Of a stretch of 64,000 nt of DNA, positions 51,241 to 60,517 are shown piece after piece. The notes under the pieces are model-generated. The model worked only from the letters and a program-made list of their open reading frames with translations. It made no database searches and had not been told where the DNA came from. A program made the translations under genes and the position numbers. Positions within the stretch are counted from its first letter, which is position 1, and each line of letters starts with the position of its first letter. This stretch comes from Anaerosporobacter sp031551385 (GTDB lineage: Bacteria > Bacillota > Clostridia > Lachnospirales > Lachnospiraceae). The stretch lies in the NCBI RefSeq assembly GCF_031551385.1, contig NZ_JAVBNS010000045.1, forward strand, positions 19,402 through 83,401, given 5' to 3'.

Positions 51241-52320
51241 ATGAAGAGAATTGGTTTTTTAACAAGTGGTGGAGATTGTCAGAGCTTGAATGCAACAATG
51301 CGTGGAGTTGCAAAATCATTATATGAAACATATGGATCTAAATCGGTTGAGATATATGGTATATTAGAAGGTTATAAAGGATTGATATACGGTAACTATG
51401 AGTTAATGAAGCCAAAGGATTTCTCTGGGATTTTAACGGAAGGCGGAACGATTCTTGGAACATCAAGACAACCGTTTAAAGCGATGCGTATTCCTGATGA
51501 AAATGGACTAGATAAAGTGAAAGCCATGAAAGATAACTATGCAAAATGGAAATTAGATTGTCTTGTAATCCTAGGTGGAAATGGTACTCATAAAACAGCA
51601 AATCTTCTTAAAGAGGAAGGATTAAATGTAGTAACATTACCAAAAACAATTGACAATGATATATGGGGAACAGATATTACATTTGGCTTCCAAAGTGCAG
51701 TAAATATTGCAACGAATGCAATTGATTGTATCCATACAACGGCAGCCTCTCATCGAAGAGTGTTTATTGTAGAAGTAATGGGGCATAAAGTTGGTTGGTT
51801 AACATTGCATGCGGGAATTGCTGGAGGAGCAGATATTATCTTAATACCAGAGATTCCATATAATATTGATTCTATCGCAACAGCAATACAGAAAAGAACA
51901 GCAGAAGGGAAAAAATTCTCGATTCTAGCAGTTGCAGAAGGTGCAATTTCTGTTGAAGATGCAGCACTTTCAAAGAAAGAGAGAAAAGCAAAATATAAAG
52001 ATACTCTTTATCCATCTATTTCGTATAAGATTGGTAAAGAAATCGAAGAAAGAACAGGACAAGAAATCCGTATCACCGTACCTGGTCATATGCAACGTGG
52101 TGGTGAACCATGTTCATACGATCGTGTAATTTCTACACGTCTAGGAGCAGCAGCGGCAGAGCTAATTAAGAAAGAGCAATATGGCTATATGGTAGGATTC
52201 CGTGATGGAGAAATCGTTCCCGTTCCACTAGACGAAGTAGCGAATAAATTAAAGATGGTTGATCCAGAATCATCAATTATTAGAGAGGCAAAAAGTCTTG
52301 GAATTAACTTCGGTGATTAA
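51241..52320 (+). CDS. pfkA: 6-phosphofructokinase (group III type)
   Basis: This 359-residue enzyme phosphorylates fructose-6-P. Family motifs are MKRIGFLTSGGDCQSLNA, LVILGGNGTHKTA, LPKTIDNDIWGTD with the catalytic Asp, VEVMGHKVGWLTL and GHMQRGGEP. Two positions bear on the phosphoryl donor. The GGDGS-type loop is GGNGT, so Gly is at the 104-equivalent (ATP type) but Asn replaces the usual Asp before it. Lys is at the 124-equivalent in PKTIDND (PPi and mixed type). The Gly/Lys combination marks group III, whose donor cannot be told by sequence alone. AAAGGAG precedes the ATG. Confidence 0.93.
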   Translation: MKRIGFLTSGGDCQSLNATMRGVAKSLYETYGSKSVEIYGILEGYKGLIYGNYELMKPKDFSGILTEGGTILGTSRQPFKAMRIPDENGLDKVKAMKDNYAKWKLDCLVILGGNGTHKTANLLKEEGLNVVTLPKTIDNDIWGTDITFGFQSAVNIATNAIDCIHTTAASHRRVFIVEVMGHKVGWLTLHAGIAGGADIILIPEIPYNIDSIATAIQKRTAEGKKFSILAVAEGAISVEDAALSKKERKAKYKDTLYPSISYKIGKEIEERTGQEIRITVPGHMQRGGEPCSYDRVISTRLGAAAAELIKKEQYGYMVGFRDGEIVPVPLDEVANKLKMVDPESSIIREAKSLGINFGD

Positions 52321-52357
52321 TCAAGATTTGCAAAAATAAATATCTTCTGATATTATG

Positions 52358-52412
52358 ATACAAGGGTTATACGTTTCATGCTTGCATAAAATGCGTAGCA
52401 ATCCGTGTATCA
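52358..52412. other. Weak inverted repeat between pfkA and dnaX
   Basis: GATACAAGGGTTATACG pairs imperfectly with CGTAGCAATCCGTGTATC. There is no T tract. The small SRP RNA often found before dnaX was sought here but its conserved loop is not present. Confidence 0.35.
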
Positions 52413-52491
52413 GTTAGAGACAAAAGACCTTTTGACCCTAACATCATATTAGATAAGAAAAATATCAGTATTAGAAAAGGATGTGCAGGGT

Positions 52492-54075
52492 ATGGCATAT
52501 ACTGCCCTTTATAGAAAGTTCCGACCAACCGAATTCGGTGATGTTAAGGGTCAGGATCATATAGTAACAACGTTAAAAAATCAAATTAAATCTGACCGTG
52601 TAGGACATGCCTATTTATTTTGTGGTACAAGGGGAACTGGTAAGACAACCATAGCTAAGATTTTAGCGAAGGCAGTTAATTGTGAGAATCCGATAGAAGG
52701 TAGCCCATGTAATGAATGTAGCATGTGCAAGGCAATTAATAGTCAGAATTCAATGAATGTAATAGAGATTGATGCGGCTTCCAATAATGGTGTCGATAAT
52801 ATTCGTGATATTATAGACGAAGTACAATATTCCCCAACACAGGGGCGCTATAAGGTATATATTATTGATGAGGTTCATATGCTTTCAGCAGGAGCATTTA
52901 ATGCCCTGCTGAAAACATTGGAAGAACCTCCTTCTTATGTCATATTTATATTAGCGACAACGGAAGTTCATAAAATTCCAGTAACAATTCTATCAAGATG
53001 CCAGCGTTATGATTTTAAACGAATTACGATAGATATCATAGCAGAGCGATTGCATGAATTGTTGGAAAAGGAGCAGGTAGAAGCAGAGGAAAAAGCAGTT
53101 CGTTATATTGCAAAAGCAGCAGATGGAGCACTTCGTGATGCACTGAGTTTGCTTGATCAGTGTATGGCATTTTATTTTGGAGAGAAATTAACGTATGATA
53201 ATGTGCTAAATGTACTTGGAGCTGTTGATACCCAAGTATTTTCCACGTTACTGCGTTATATCATAGAAGGTAAAGTAACGGATTGTATTGAGCTTATTGA
53301 AAAACTTATTATTGAAGGTAGAGAACTTGGACAGTTTGTAGTAGACTTTACTTGGTATCTTCGTAATTTGCTGCTTGTTAAGACGTCGGATGCAGCAGAG
53401 GATATCATAGATATATCATCTGAAAACTTAGTAGAACTAAAAGAGAATGCAACGAATATTTCCGTAGATGCGTTAATGAGATATATTCGTATCTTTTCTG
53501 AGCTTGCAAATCAAGTTAAATATGCATCACAAAAGCGAGTGCTTGTTGAAATCGCAATTATAAAGCTTTGCAAACCACAGATGGAAAGAAACTATGATTC
53601 GATAGTAGACCGTCTGAATCAGATAGAAGAGCAATTAAAAAATGGAGTACAGATTGCGGCAAGTGGAGTGACAGGCAGTAACAATGCAGCATATGTAGAG
53701 CCAGTTGCAGAAGAAGTTTCATCGGTATCCGTAGCAGAACTTGAGAAAGCTGTTTCAGAGGATATCAAGCAGGTAGTTCAGAACTGGAGAGCAATCGTAA
53801 GTGGACTTCAAGGCTCGTTAAAACCAATGCTTTTGAATGCGAAACTTAGTATTGGAGCAGATAATCAATTAATTCTGGTATTTACGGAAGCTGTAGATAA
53901 GGATTATGTGGACAAAGAAGAACATATAGAAGCGATTGAAACAGGGATTGCTACAAAGATTGGTAAGAGAGTAGCGATTCGTGTGAAGCTTATGGAAGCA
54001 GGGAATGAGAAAACAAATGAGTTTCCTGATTTATCGAAGATATTCAAAGACATTGATATAGAATATGAAAATTAA
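52492..54075 (+). CDS. dnaX: DNA polymerase III subunit gamma/tau
   Basis: This 527-residue clamp-loader ATPase has AYTALYRKFRPTEFGDVKGQDHI, Walker A GTRGTGKTT, zinc cluster CENPIEGSPCNECSMC, Walker B IIDEVHMLS, sensor LATTEVHKIP and SRCQRYDF. A tau-like C-terminal region after about 370 binds the polymerase. It has no obvious slippery A run of the gamma-frameshift type that I could find. ATG 52492 gives the standard N-terminus. It is followed by ybaB and recR, the usual bacterial set. Confidence 0.96.
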   Translation: MAYTALYRKFRPTEFGDVKGQDHIVTTLKNQIKSDRVGHAYLFCGTRGTGKTTIAKILAKAVNCENPIEGSPCNECSMCKAINSQNSMNVIEIDAASNNGVDNIRDIIDEVQYSPTQGRYKVYIIDEVHMLSAGAFNALLKTLEEPPSYVIFILATTEVHKIPVTILSRCQRYDFKRITIDIIAERLHELLEKEQVEAEEKAVRYIAKAADGALRDALSLLDQCMAFYFGEKLTYDNVLNVLGAVDTQVFSTLLRYIIEGKVTDCIELIEKLIIEGRELGQFVVDFTWYLRNLLLVKTSDAAEDIIDISSENLVELKENATNISVDALMRYIRIFSELANQVKYASQKRVLVEIAIIKLCKPQMERNYDSIVDRLNQIEEQLKNGVQIAASGVTGSNNAAYVEPVAEEVSSVSVAELEKAVSEDIKQVVQNWRAIVSGLQGSLKPMLLNAKLSIGADNQLILVFTEAVDKDYVDKEEHIEAIETGIATKIGKRVAIRVKLMEAGNEKTNEFPDLSKIFKDIDIEYEN

Positions 54076-54110
54076 AATTAAATAAACAATTAAATAGGAG
54101 GAATAGTAAC

Positions 54111-54464
54111 ATGGCAAAAAGAGGTGGATTTCCAGGAGCAATGCCTGGTAATATGAACAACTTGATGAAGCAAGCGCAAAAGATGCAAAAGCAAATGGAA
54201 GAAAAGACAAAAGAAATAGAAGGTAAAGAATGGGAAGCTACAGCTGGCGGCGGTGCTGTTACCGTTAAAGTATCTGGAAAGAAAGAAGTAGTATCTGTTA
54301 AACTTACAGAAGAAGTAGTAGATCCAGACGATATTGAGATGTTAGAAGACCTTATTGTGGCTGCTACAAATGAAGCATTACGTAAAATGGAAGATGAATC
54401 TGCTACTGCGATGAACTCAATTGCAGGAGGTCTTGGTGGGCTTGGTGGAGGATTTCCATTCTAA
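54111..54464 (+). CDS. ybaB: YbaB/EbfC nucleoid-associated protein
   Basis: This 117-residue DNA-binding dimer has NMNNLMKQAQKMQKQMEEKTKEIE, GGGAVTVKVSGKKEVVSVKL, and a Gly-rich tail. It sits in its classical place between dnaX and recR. AGGAGG precedes the ATG. Confidence 0.96.
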   Translation: MAKRGGFPGAMPGNMNNLMKQAQKMQKQMEEKTKEIEGKEWEATAGGGAVTVKVSGKKEVVSVKLTEEVVDPDDIEMLEDLIVAATNEALRKMEDESATAMNSIAGGLGGLGGGFPF

Positions 54465-54489
54465 TAAATAGGGTAATGGTGTCTGCATG

Positions 54490-54535
54490 AAAAAGGCAAA
54501 ATGTTTCTTGCAAATGGAAGCATTTTGTCTTTTTC
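54490..54535 (+). terminator. Hairpin between ybaB and recR
   Basis: AAAAAGGCAAAATG (54490-54503) and CATTTTGTCTTTTT (54521-54534) form a stem with one G-T pair and a T tract. It may reduce read-through into recR. Confidence 0.75.
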
Positions 54536-54563
54536 TACGATAGGAAGGTAGCATGGTATAAGT

Positions 54564-55160
54564 ATGGATTATTATAGTAGTCAAATAACAAAATTAATCG
54601 AGCAACTATCTAGGTTGCCTGGAATCGGTGGCAAGACTGCGCAGCGTTTAGCTTTTCATATAATTAATATGCCACAAGATCAAGTAGCGGCATTATCTGC
54701 ATCTATTACAGAGGCAAAGAATAATGTTAGATATTGTACAAGCTGTTATACGTTAACAGATAAGGAGATTTGCCCGATTTGTGCAAGTGAGAAGAGGAAT
54801 CACAAGCAAATCATGGTAGTAGAAAATACAAGGGATCTAGCGGCATATGAGAAGACGCAAAAATATGAAGGGATTTATCATGTGTTACATGGTGCAATCT
54901 CTCCAATGCTTGGAATAGGCCCATCAGATATAAAATTAAAAGAATTAATGTTACGTTTACAGGGAGACGTAGAGGAAGTCATAATTGCAACGAATTCAAG
55001 TCTAGAGGGAGAAACAACGGCAATGTATATAAGCAAGTTAATAAAGCCTACAGGAATTAAGGTGAGTAGGATTGCCAGTGGAGTACCAGTTGGGGGAGAT
55101 CTAGAATATATAGATGAAGTTACATTGTTACGTGCTTTGGAGGGAAGAACGCAGTTGTAG
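54564..55160 (+). CDS. recR: Recombination protein RecR
   Basis: This 198-residue protein loads recombinase with RecO/RecF at gaps. It has the HhH start SRLPGIGGKTAQRLAFHI, a zinc finger CTSCYTLTDKEICPIC, and a Toprim domain with MVVENTRDLAAYE and ATNSSLEGETTAMYI. Length is usual. The only purine-rich site, AGGAAGG, is some 17 bases before the ATG. Confidence 0.96.
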   Translation: MDYYSSQITKLIEQLSRLPGIGGKTAQRLAFHIINMPQDQVAALSASITEAKNNVRYCTSCYTLTDKEICPICASEKRNHKQIMVVENTRDLAAYEKTQKYEGIYHVLHGAISPMLGIGPSDIKLKELMLRLQGDVEEVIIATNSSLEGETTAMYISKLIKPTGIKVSRIASGVPVGGDLEYIDEVTLLRALEGRTQL

Positions 55161-55203
55161 GTGAGTATAAAACGTTAATGTACATAGGAGGCGCACAAGA
55201 TTT

Positions 55204-56940
55204 ATGGAGAACGGAAAGAGGAAGCATGTAAAAACAAGAAAAATTGGATTAGAAACAACAATTAAACTAAGTGGTGTTATTATTGGTTTGCTAATTGGTG
55301 TTTTACTTGGAATTGTTGTAGTTACAGTGGTTAAAGAACATTTGCTAGATACAAGTAAGAATGAAACAAAGGCACTTGCAGAGATTGCGGCAGCTCGTGT
55401 TGATGGAGATTTGCATGACTCCATTCAAGAGGGAGAAGAAGATTCTGAGGCATATAATGAGGTTTTAAGTTCTCTTAAAGATATATTTTTAAATCCGAAT
55501 GCAAAATATATCTATACAATGAAAAGGGTAGGCGATGAGTTAACATTTGTAGTTGATGCTGACACCGTGGAAGAAAGAGCCATGATTGGTGAATCTTACG
55601 AATGGTGTGATGAGATGGAAGAGTGTTTAACGGGAAAGGTAACCGTAGATGCTGAAGTTACAAGTGACCAGTGGGGCTCGTATTATTCTGCATATGCACC
55701 AATCTATAATAGCGCAGGTGATGTTGTAGGGTTAGTAGGAGTTGATTGTGAGAATTCAACGATTCAAGAGCAAGTATCTAGTTTAATTAAAGCCATTATT
55801 ATAGCGATAGGAGCATGTCTTCTTGTTATTATTATATGGGGAATCTGGCTAGGAAGAAAGTTAGGAAAGAATTTATCCTATGTGAATGAAAATGTATTAG
55901 ATGTATCTGAGGATAGTGGAGACCTTACAAAGAAAATTAGGATTACTACGGGAGATGAGCTAGAAACAATTGCTGATAATATTAATGTATTCCTAGAGAA
56001 AGTTAGGGTATTAGTAGGACAAGTTAAGAATTCTTCAAGCAGTATACAAAAGGCAACAAAAGCGGTTGACCGAGAGATGAATGTTACAATTAGTGAAGTA
56101 CAGGAGTTATCGGATACAATGAATGATTTGAGTGCGTCTATGGAAGAGACAAGTGCATCTCTAGAAGAGATACAAGTATCCTCAGAATCGATATTGGATT
56201 TTATTCGTGCTGTAGCAGATGAGTCGCAGGAAAGCACGAAAGCAGCAAAGATATTACAAGGCGAAGCAAAAGGAAGTAAGAAGCAGTCCTTGGAAGTAAG
56301 AGATGCTGTGCAAGAGAAGGTTAAGAGCATAAGTGAACATCTTGAACTTAGAATTCAGGATTCTAAGAAAGTAGAGAGTATAGAAGCGCTTACAAACTCC
56401 ATATTAGAAATTACGAAAAAGACGAATATGTTGGCACTGAATGCGAATATTGAAGCTGCTAGAGCTGGTGAACATGGAAGAGGGTTTGCGGTGGTAGCAA
56501 GTGAAATAGGAGAATTGGCAGCAGATTCTGCAAAGGCAGCAAATCAAATCCAAATGATCAGTGCGAATGTAATTACTGCTGTGAATGAACTAGCGGAAGG
56601 TACAAGAGAGTTGCTACTATATCTTAACACGGATATTCAGGATGGATTTAATAGTGTAGTAGAGACAGGAGAATCTGTTTATTCGCAGATGAAAGAAATT
56701 ATACAAAGCCTTAAAACATTTGACCAGAGTGCAATGAAAGCGTCAGATGTAGTAATGGAAATTAAGGAAGCGATTACTAGTGTAGCTACTGTTGCAGAGC
56801 AAGCCTCATGTGGGATTGCAAATATGGCAAAAGTTTCTCATAGTATAAAAGAGGCAACAAACATAATTGGTGCTATGACAGACGATAGTAGAGAAGCAGC
56901 AAATCTATTAGAGGAATCCGTTAAGAGATATAAAGTATAG
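55204..56940 (+). CDS. Methyl-accepting chemotaxis protein
   Basis: This 578-residue receptor has a helix at about 20-42, an extracytoplasmic Cache-like domain (about 45-195), a second helix (AIIIAIGACLLVIIIWGIWLG), a HAMP-like linker with DLTKKIRITTGDELETIADNIN, and a signalling coiled coil. The hairpin tip is ITKKTNMLALNANIEAARAGEHGRGFAVVASEI. Ligand unknown. The cell is therefore motile or carries a chemosensory pathway. AGGAGG lies about 12 bases before the ATG. Confidence 0.95.
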   Translation: MENGKRKHVKTRKIGLETTIKLSGVIIGLLIGVLLGIVVVTVVKEHLLDTSKNETKALAEIAAARVDGDLHDSIQEGEEDSEAYNEVLSSLKDIFLNPNAKYIYTMKRVGDELTFVVDADTVEERAMIGESYEWCDEMEECLTGKVTVDAEVTSDQWGSYYSAYAPIYNSAGDVVGLVGVDCENSTIQEQVSSLIKAIIIAIGACLLVIIIWGIWLGRKLGKNLSYVNENVLDVSEDSGDLTKKIRITTGDELETIADNINVFLEKVRVLVGQVKNSSSSIQKATKAVDREMNVTISEVQELSDTMNDLSASMEETSASLEEIQVSSESILDFIRAVADESQESTKAAKILQGEAKGSKKQSLEVRDAVQEKVKSISEHLELRIQDSKKVESIEALTNSILEITKKTNMLALNANIEAARAGEHGRGFAVVASEIGELAADSAKAANQIQMISANVITAVNELAEGTRELLLYLNTDIQDGFNSVVETGESVYSQMKEIIQSLKTFDQSAMKASDVVMEIKEAITSVATVAEQASCGIANMAKVSHSIKEATNIIGAMTDDSREAANLLEESVKRYKV

Positions 56941-56956
56941 AAAATGATAATGGTTG

Positions 56957-56998
56957 AAAAAAAAGAAGACGCATACGATATGCATCTTCTTTTTTTGT
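56957..56998 (+). terminator. Terminator of the chemotaxis receptor gene
   Basis: AAAAAAGAAGACGCATA pairs with TATGCATCTTCTTTTTT (one mismatch) and a T tract follows. The remaining gap up to 57245 shows no gene. Confidence 0.85.
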
Positions 56999-57245
56999 TA
57001 ATGAGAGGGGGGGAGTATTTCAAATGTATGAAAATCTCTTGCAAGTATTATTATACTAGTCAGTTATGACGGGAGTGTGTACAAACCATAAAAAGAAAAT
57101 GAAATAAGAAAAATTCGTGGAACAATCATAAAGCAAACATAAAAAAGATATTAAGGAAAAATAAACAGCTAAAAAAATGTGTTTTGGGGAACTTGGACTT
57201 CCATTTTTGCATATAGTATTATGAGACTTTTCGCAAGGAGAGGTT

Positions 57246-58193
57246 ATGAAACATAAAATATATAAATTGCTCTTACTACTTCTCATTATAGTACTAATAC
57301 CATATGGTATTACCTATTTGCTATCGGGTAAACGTTCCAATTCGAATAGAACTCAAAGTAATTCAATTCGTATTAGTGTAGAAGAGAATGGAGTGGATAA
57401 AGAATATTCTCTCGATACCTATATTATGATGGCAATGGCGGCAGATATACCTGTTAATTATGAAATGGAAACATTAAAGGCACAGGCAACAATTCTTCGC
57501 ACTTATGTTTATGTTATAGCGGAAAAGAAGAGCGGTAATGTGCTTACGGCAGAAGATATTGGCTTGCAATATAAATCAATGGAAGCGGCTAAAGCCAGTT
57601 GGGGGGAGGAGAATGCCCAAAGTTATGAGAAGAAGCTAGCAAAAGCCATTGAAGATACGAATAATATGGTGATTACATATAACAATAGTTTGATTATTCC
57701 TCTTTTTCATCCCGTTAGTGTAGGGATGACGAGAAGTTCGAAACATGCAATAGGTGAAGATATTGTCTACTTGAGTGCGGTTGAAAGCAAGGGGGATGTG
57801 CAGAGTAATGATTACATGAAGATTAGTAGCATTCCTAAAGAGACAGTGATAGAAAAATTGAAAGAGAGTTATCCGGAGTGCAATATAGAAAAGGATAGCA
57901 TCTTAGATGATATTGTAATTGATCGGCGAGACGAAGACGGATACATAAAATCAATTCAATTAGGAGAGGAAAATATAAGTGGAGATGTATTTGCCAGTTT
58001 GTTTGAATTAAATAGTACGAATTTTTATATTGAAACATACGAAGATTCCCTTCGATTTATATGTAAGGGAAAAGGTCACGGTCTTGGACTTAGTCAATAT
58101 GGAGCGAATTTAATGGCGTTACAAGGGTATAAATACAATGAAATTTTAGAGTATTATTTTACGAAAACGCAAGTAAAAGAATATATAGAATAA
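57246..58193 (+). CDS. spoIID: SpoIID/LytB-family protein (stage II sporulation protein D)
   Basis: This 315-residue protein has an N-terminal membrane anchor (LLLLLLIIVLIPYGITYLL) and a SpoIID domain. It keeps METLKAQATILRTYVYV and the C-terminal GKGHGLGLSQYGANLM. SpoIID is a lytic transglycosylase that trims peptidoglycan during engulfment. The catalytic Glu normally found in the GEMP segment appears here as ADIP, so it seems replaced by Asp. It is followed 56 bases later by a SpoIIQ-like gene, the usual clostridial pairing. AAGGAGAGG precedes the ATG. Confidence 0.92.
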   Translation: MKHKIYKLLLLLLIIVLIPYGITYLLSGKRSNSNRTQSNSIRISVEENGVDKEYSLDTYIMMAMAADIPVNYEMETLKAQATILRTYVYVIAEKKSGNVLTAEDIGLQYKSMEAAKASWGEENAQSYEKKLAKAIEDTNNMVITYNNSLIIPLFHPVSVGMTRSSKHAIGEDIVYLSAVESKGDVQSNDYMKISSIPKETVIEKLKESYPECNIEKDSILDDIVIDRRDEDGYIKSIQLGEENISGDVFASLFELNSTNFYIETYEDSLRFICKGKGHGLGLSQYGANLMALQGYKYNEILEYYFTKTQVKEYIE

Positions 58194-58249
58194 AATGAGA
58201 AACGTAATGTATAAAACTTTCATTTTTGGTGAGAATATTGCTAGAGGTG

Positions 58250-59065
58250 ATGAATGTGAAGAAAAAGAATGTTCCAGACTTTCTAAAAGCCAAAGGCTTT
58301 TATATATCTTTACTTACTGGTATATGTGCACTTTGCGTTATCTGCATTGTGTATGTAAGTATGCTTACTAGTAACAATAAAGATAACGTGGTAGACTTGA
58401 ATGAAACAAACACACAAACAGAAGATATGGTTAAAGATATCCAAAACACAGAAGTTGCGGATACGAATTTAATTAATGAACAGAATGTAGCAGGTATTGA
58501 TGTGGATATCCCTTCTGACTTAACAGGAGATGCAGAGGTACAAGATGCAGAAGAAGTAAAAGAAACCGCTTCGAATGAAGTTGTGACAGAACCACAAGAA
58601 GATGAAACACAAGCCGTTGCAACAAGTGGTAAAGCTACGAATTTAGCATTTGATGAGGAAGAAGGATTACTTTGGCCAGTTGATGGTAATGTTATTATGA
58701 ATTATAGTATGAGCAGCGTAATATATTTTCAAACACTAGATCAATTTAAGTGTAATCCAGCGATTATTATCCAAGCGAAAGTTGGAGAAGATGTACTTAA
58801 TGCTGCAAAAGGAATTGTATCTGAGATTTCTTATAACGAAGAGACAGGAAATACGGTTACAATATCAATTGGAGATGGATATGAAGTAATTTACGGACAG
58901 TTGGATGAAAAACTTAATGTTGAAGAAGGTCAAACGATTGAAGAAGGAACTATAATTGGAACAGTTGCAAAGCCTACGAAATACTATGTAAAAGAGGGAA
59001 CAAACCTATTCTTTGAAGTATTACGAGATGAAGAAACTGTTAATCCAATGCTGTTACTTCGTTAA
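58250..59065 (+). CDS. spoIIQ: SpoIIQ-like protein with degenerate LytM/M23 domain
   Basis: This 271-residue protein has a short cytoplasmic tail, one membrane helix (FYISLLTGICALCVICIVYV), an acidic linker, and an M23-like beta domain from about 150: LLWPVDGNVIMNY, then VGEDVLNAAKGIVSEI, IYGQLDE and NLFFEVLRDEE. The zinc ligands of true LytM enzymes (HxxxD and HxH) are replaced at all visible positions, so it should not cut peptidoglycan. SpoIIQ acts as the forespore half of the channel with SpoIIIAH. ATG 58250 has AGAGGTG upstream. Confidence 0.82.
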   Translation: MNVKKKNVPDFLKAKGFYISLLTGICALCVICIVYVSMLTSNNKDNVVDLNETNTQTEDMVKDIQNTEVADTNLINEQNVAGIDVDIPSDLTGDAEVQDAEEVKETASNEVVTEPQEDETQAVATSGKATNLAFDEEEGLLWPVDGNVIMNYSMSSVIYFQTLDQFKCNPAIIIQAKVGEDVLNAAKGIVSEISYNEETGNTVTISIGDGYEVIYGQLDEKLNVEEGQTIEEGTIIGTVAKPTKYYVKEGTNLFFEVLRDEETVNPMLLLR

Positions 59066-59082
59066 ATGAAAATCAAAAAGGG

Positions 59083-59128
59083 AAAGACTATGATAGGAAA
59101 TAAAATCGTATCATAGTCTTTTTCTTTT
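59083..59128. terminator. Bidirectional terminator after spoIIQ
   Basis: AAAGACTATGATA (59083-59095) and TATCATAGTCTTT (59109-59121) form a perfect 13-bp stem with T tract, between convergent genes. Confidence 0.85.
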
Positions 59129-59138
59129 TGAATTTTAT

Positions 59139-60029
59139 TTATAGTTTGGATTCAAAACGTTTCAAAAAATAAGGATAAGCAGTGGTAATCCATAGTACGA
59201 GTATAAAATAGCGAAGCATATCGGCAGGAATAGAATCTCCTAGAATTGCTTTTAGGCCGACTTTTAACAAAACCGTTATTCCAATACCAATTAGAAATTT
59301 GATAACTTGTCTTGAAGGATATGTTGTTTGTTCAGAAAAGCGAATATAACAGGATTCTATATACCAACCAATAGAAAAACCGATACCTGAAGCAGCAGCT
59401 TTACAACAATCAGCAGCATATTTGGCATCAATCACAGAATGTTGTAATAAGATAAGAGAATACGCAGCAATGGCAATGGAAATTACACTTAAAACAATTG
59501 CAGTTCTCTTATAGTTTTTATCAAGTAGTTCAAAGTGGGCAACAAGATAGTTTGTTACAAGTGAAAGTATTAAAGTAAGGCTGAATGACACAAGGACATC
59601 AAGTGGCGTATGCACACCAAGATACATACGTGAGAACATAACACAAAATATAATAAGAAAGCATAGCACTCGATTGCGTGTTCTTTTCGTATTCCATGCT
59701 AGTGTGCTATAAAGGGCGGTTGCACATTGCGTGTGCCCACTAGGAAAAGAGTAACCAGTAGCGGTAGTGACCGCTTTCTTTACGGCAATAAAGGAGGAGT
59801 CCCTTACCCATGGTCGCGGTATTCGAAATGTAATCTTTAACGTCTGAACAAGTAATCCCGAAGCAAAAAAGGAAAAGCAAATTCCATAAGCGAGACGCTT
59901 ATTATAACACCAATAGAGAAAACAAATAATAGCAAGTACAATTACTTCTTCTCCAAAGAAAGTTAAAAGAATAGATAAGCGATCAAGAAGAGGGGTGCGA
60001 ATCGATTCTAATAGTTTTAAAAATTCCAT
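59139..60029 (-). CDS. PAP2-family membrane phosphatase
   Basis: This 296-residue protein has about eight helices. The three phosphatase motifs are KITFRIPRPW (KxxxxxxRP), YSFPSGHTQ (PSGH) and SRMYLGVHTPLDV (SRxxxxxHxxxD). It removes phosphate from lipid phosphates such as undecaprenyl pyrophosphate or phosphatidic acid at the outer face. The C-terminal part (from about 165) is an extra set of helices. GGAGG precedes the ATG. Confidence 0.93.
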   Translation of the reverse strand: MEFLKLLESIRTPLLDRLSILLTFFGEEVIVLAIICFLYWCYNKRLAYGICFSFFASGLLVQTLKITFRIPRPWVRDSSFIAVKKAVTTATGYSFPSGHTQCATALYSTLAWNTKRTRNRVLCFLIIFCVMFSRMYLGVHTPLDVLVSFSLTLILSLVTNYLVAHFELLDKNYKRTAIVLSVISIAIAAYSLILLQHSVIDAKYAADCCKAAASGIGFSIGWYIESCYIRFSEQTTYPSRQVIKFLIGIGITVLLKVGLKAILGDSIPADMLRYFILVLWITTAYPYFLKRFESKL

Positions 60030-60517
60030 GTTAGTGCCTCCATAATTCTTTATTTATAAATGCAAAATATTTATCCTTAAATCTAATCACATATTATTGC
60101 AAATTGAGTATACTATTATTATAGCAAAGGAATCGGTTGAATAGAAGCTTCAATCTGAGGGTGCACAATTTCATATAGTGCGTTTGCACGATGTGTAATT
60201 GCTGAATTGATACATATTGACAACACGCAACCGATTTTTATTCACAATGGTTAGGATTGGTTATTATTCTAGCTTAAAAAGTTTTTCTTTGCTATCGTTA
60301 ATATACATGATTAGTTGGTTGCTTTATATATATGTTTAGCCATCGCATAGAGGGATTATTCTTTATGCGATGGCTTTTGTGTTTGGTATAGGTATTAATA
60401 CCCATAATGCCATTTGGGTTATTGCAAATGGAAAAAAGGTTTGTTATATTAAATAATAGATATGTAATTTTATATGTCTATTGTTACCATAATTAAATAT
60501 AGGAGGGATTACAATTT
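60030..60517. other. 488-base intergenic region with a terminator-like hairpin and possible small RNA
   Basis: No open frame of note. AGCCATCGCATA (60338-60349) and TATGCGATGGCT (60364-60375) form a perfect 12-bp stem followed by TTTTG, on the plus strand, yet no gene lies upstream on that strand. TTGCAA and TATAGC boxes about 17 bases apart near 60100-60130 could start a small transcript. GGTATTAATACC near 60391 is a 12-base palindrome. Confidence 0.4.

Noticed and set aside
52321..52482. SRP small RNA (ffs) before dnaX
   Set aside because: This is a common place for it in Firmicutes, but the conserved GGAAGCA/AGCA loop is not present.
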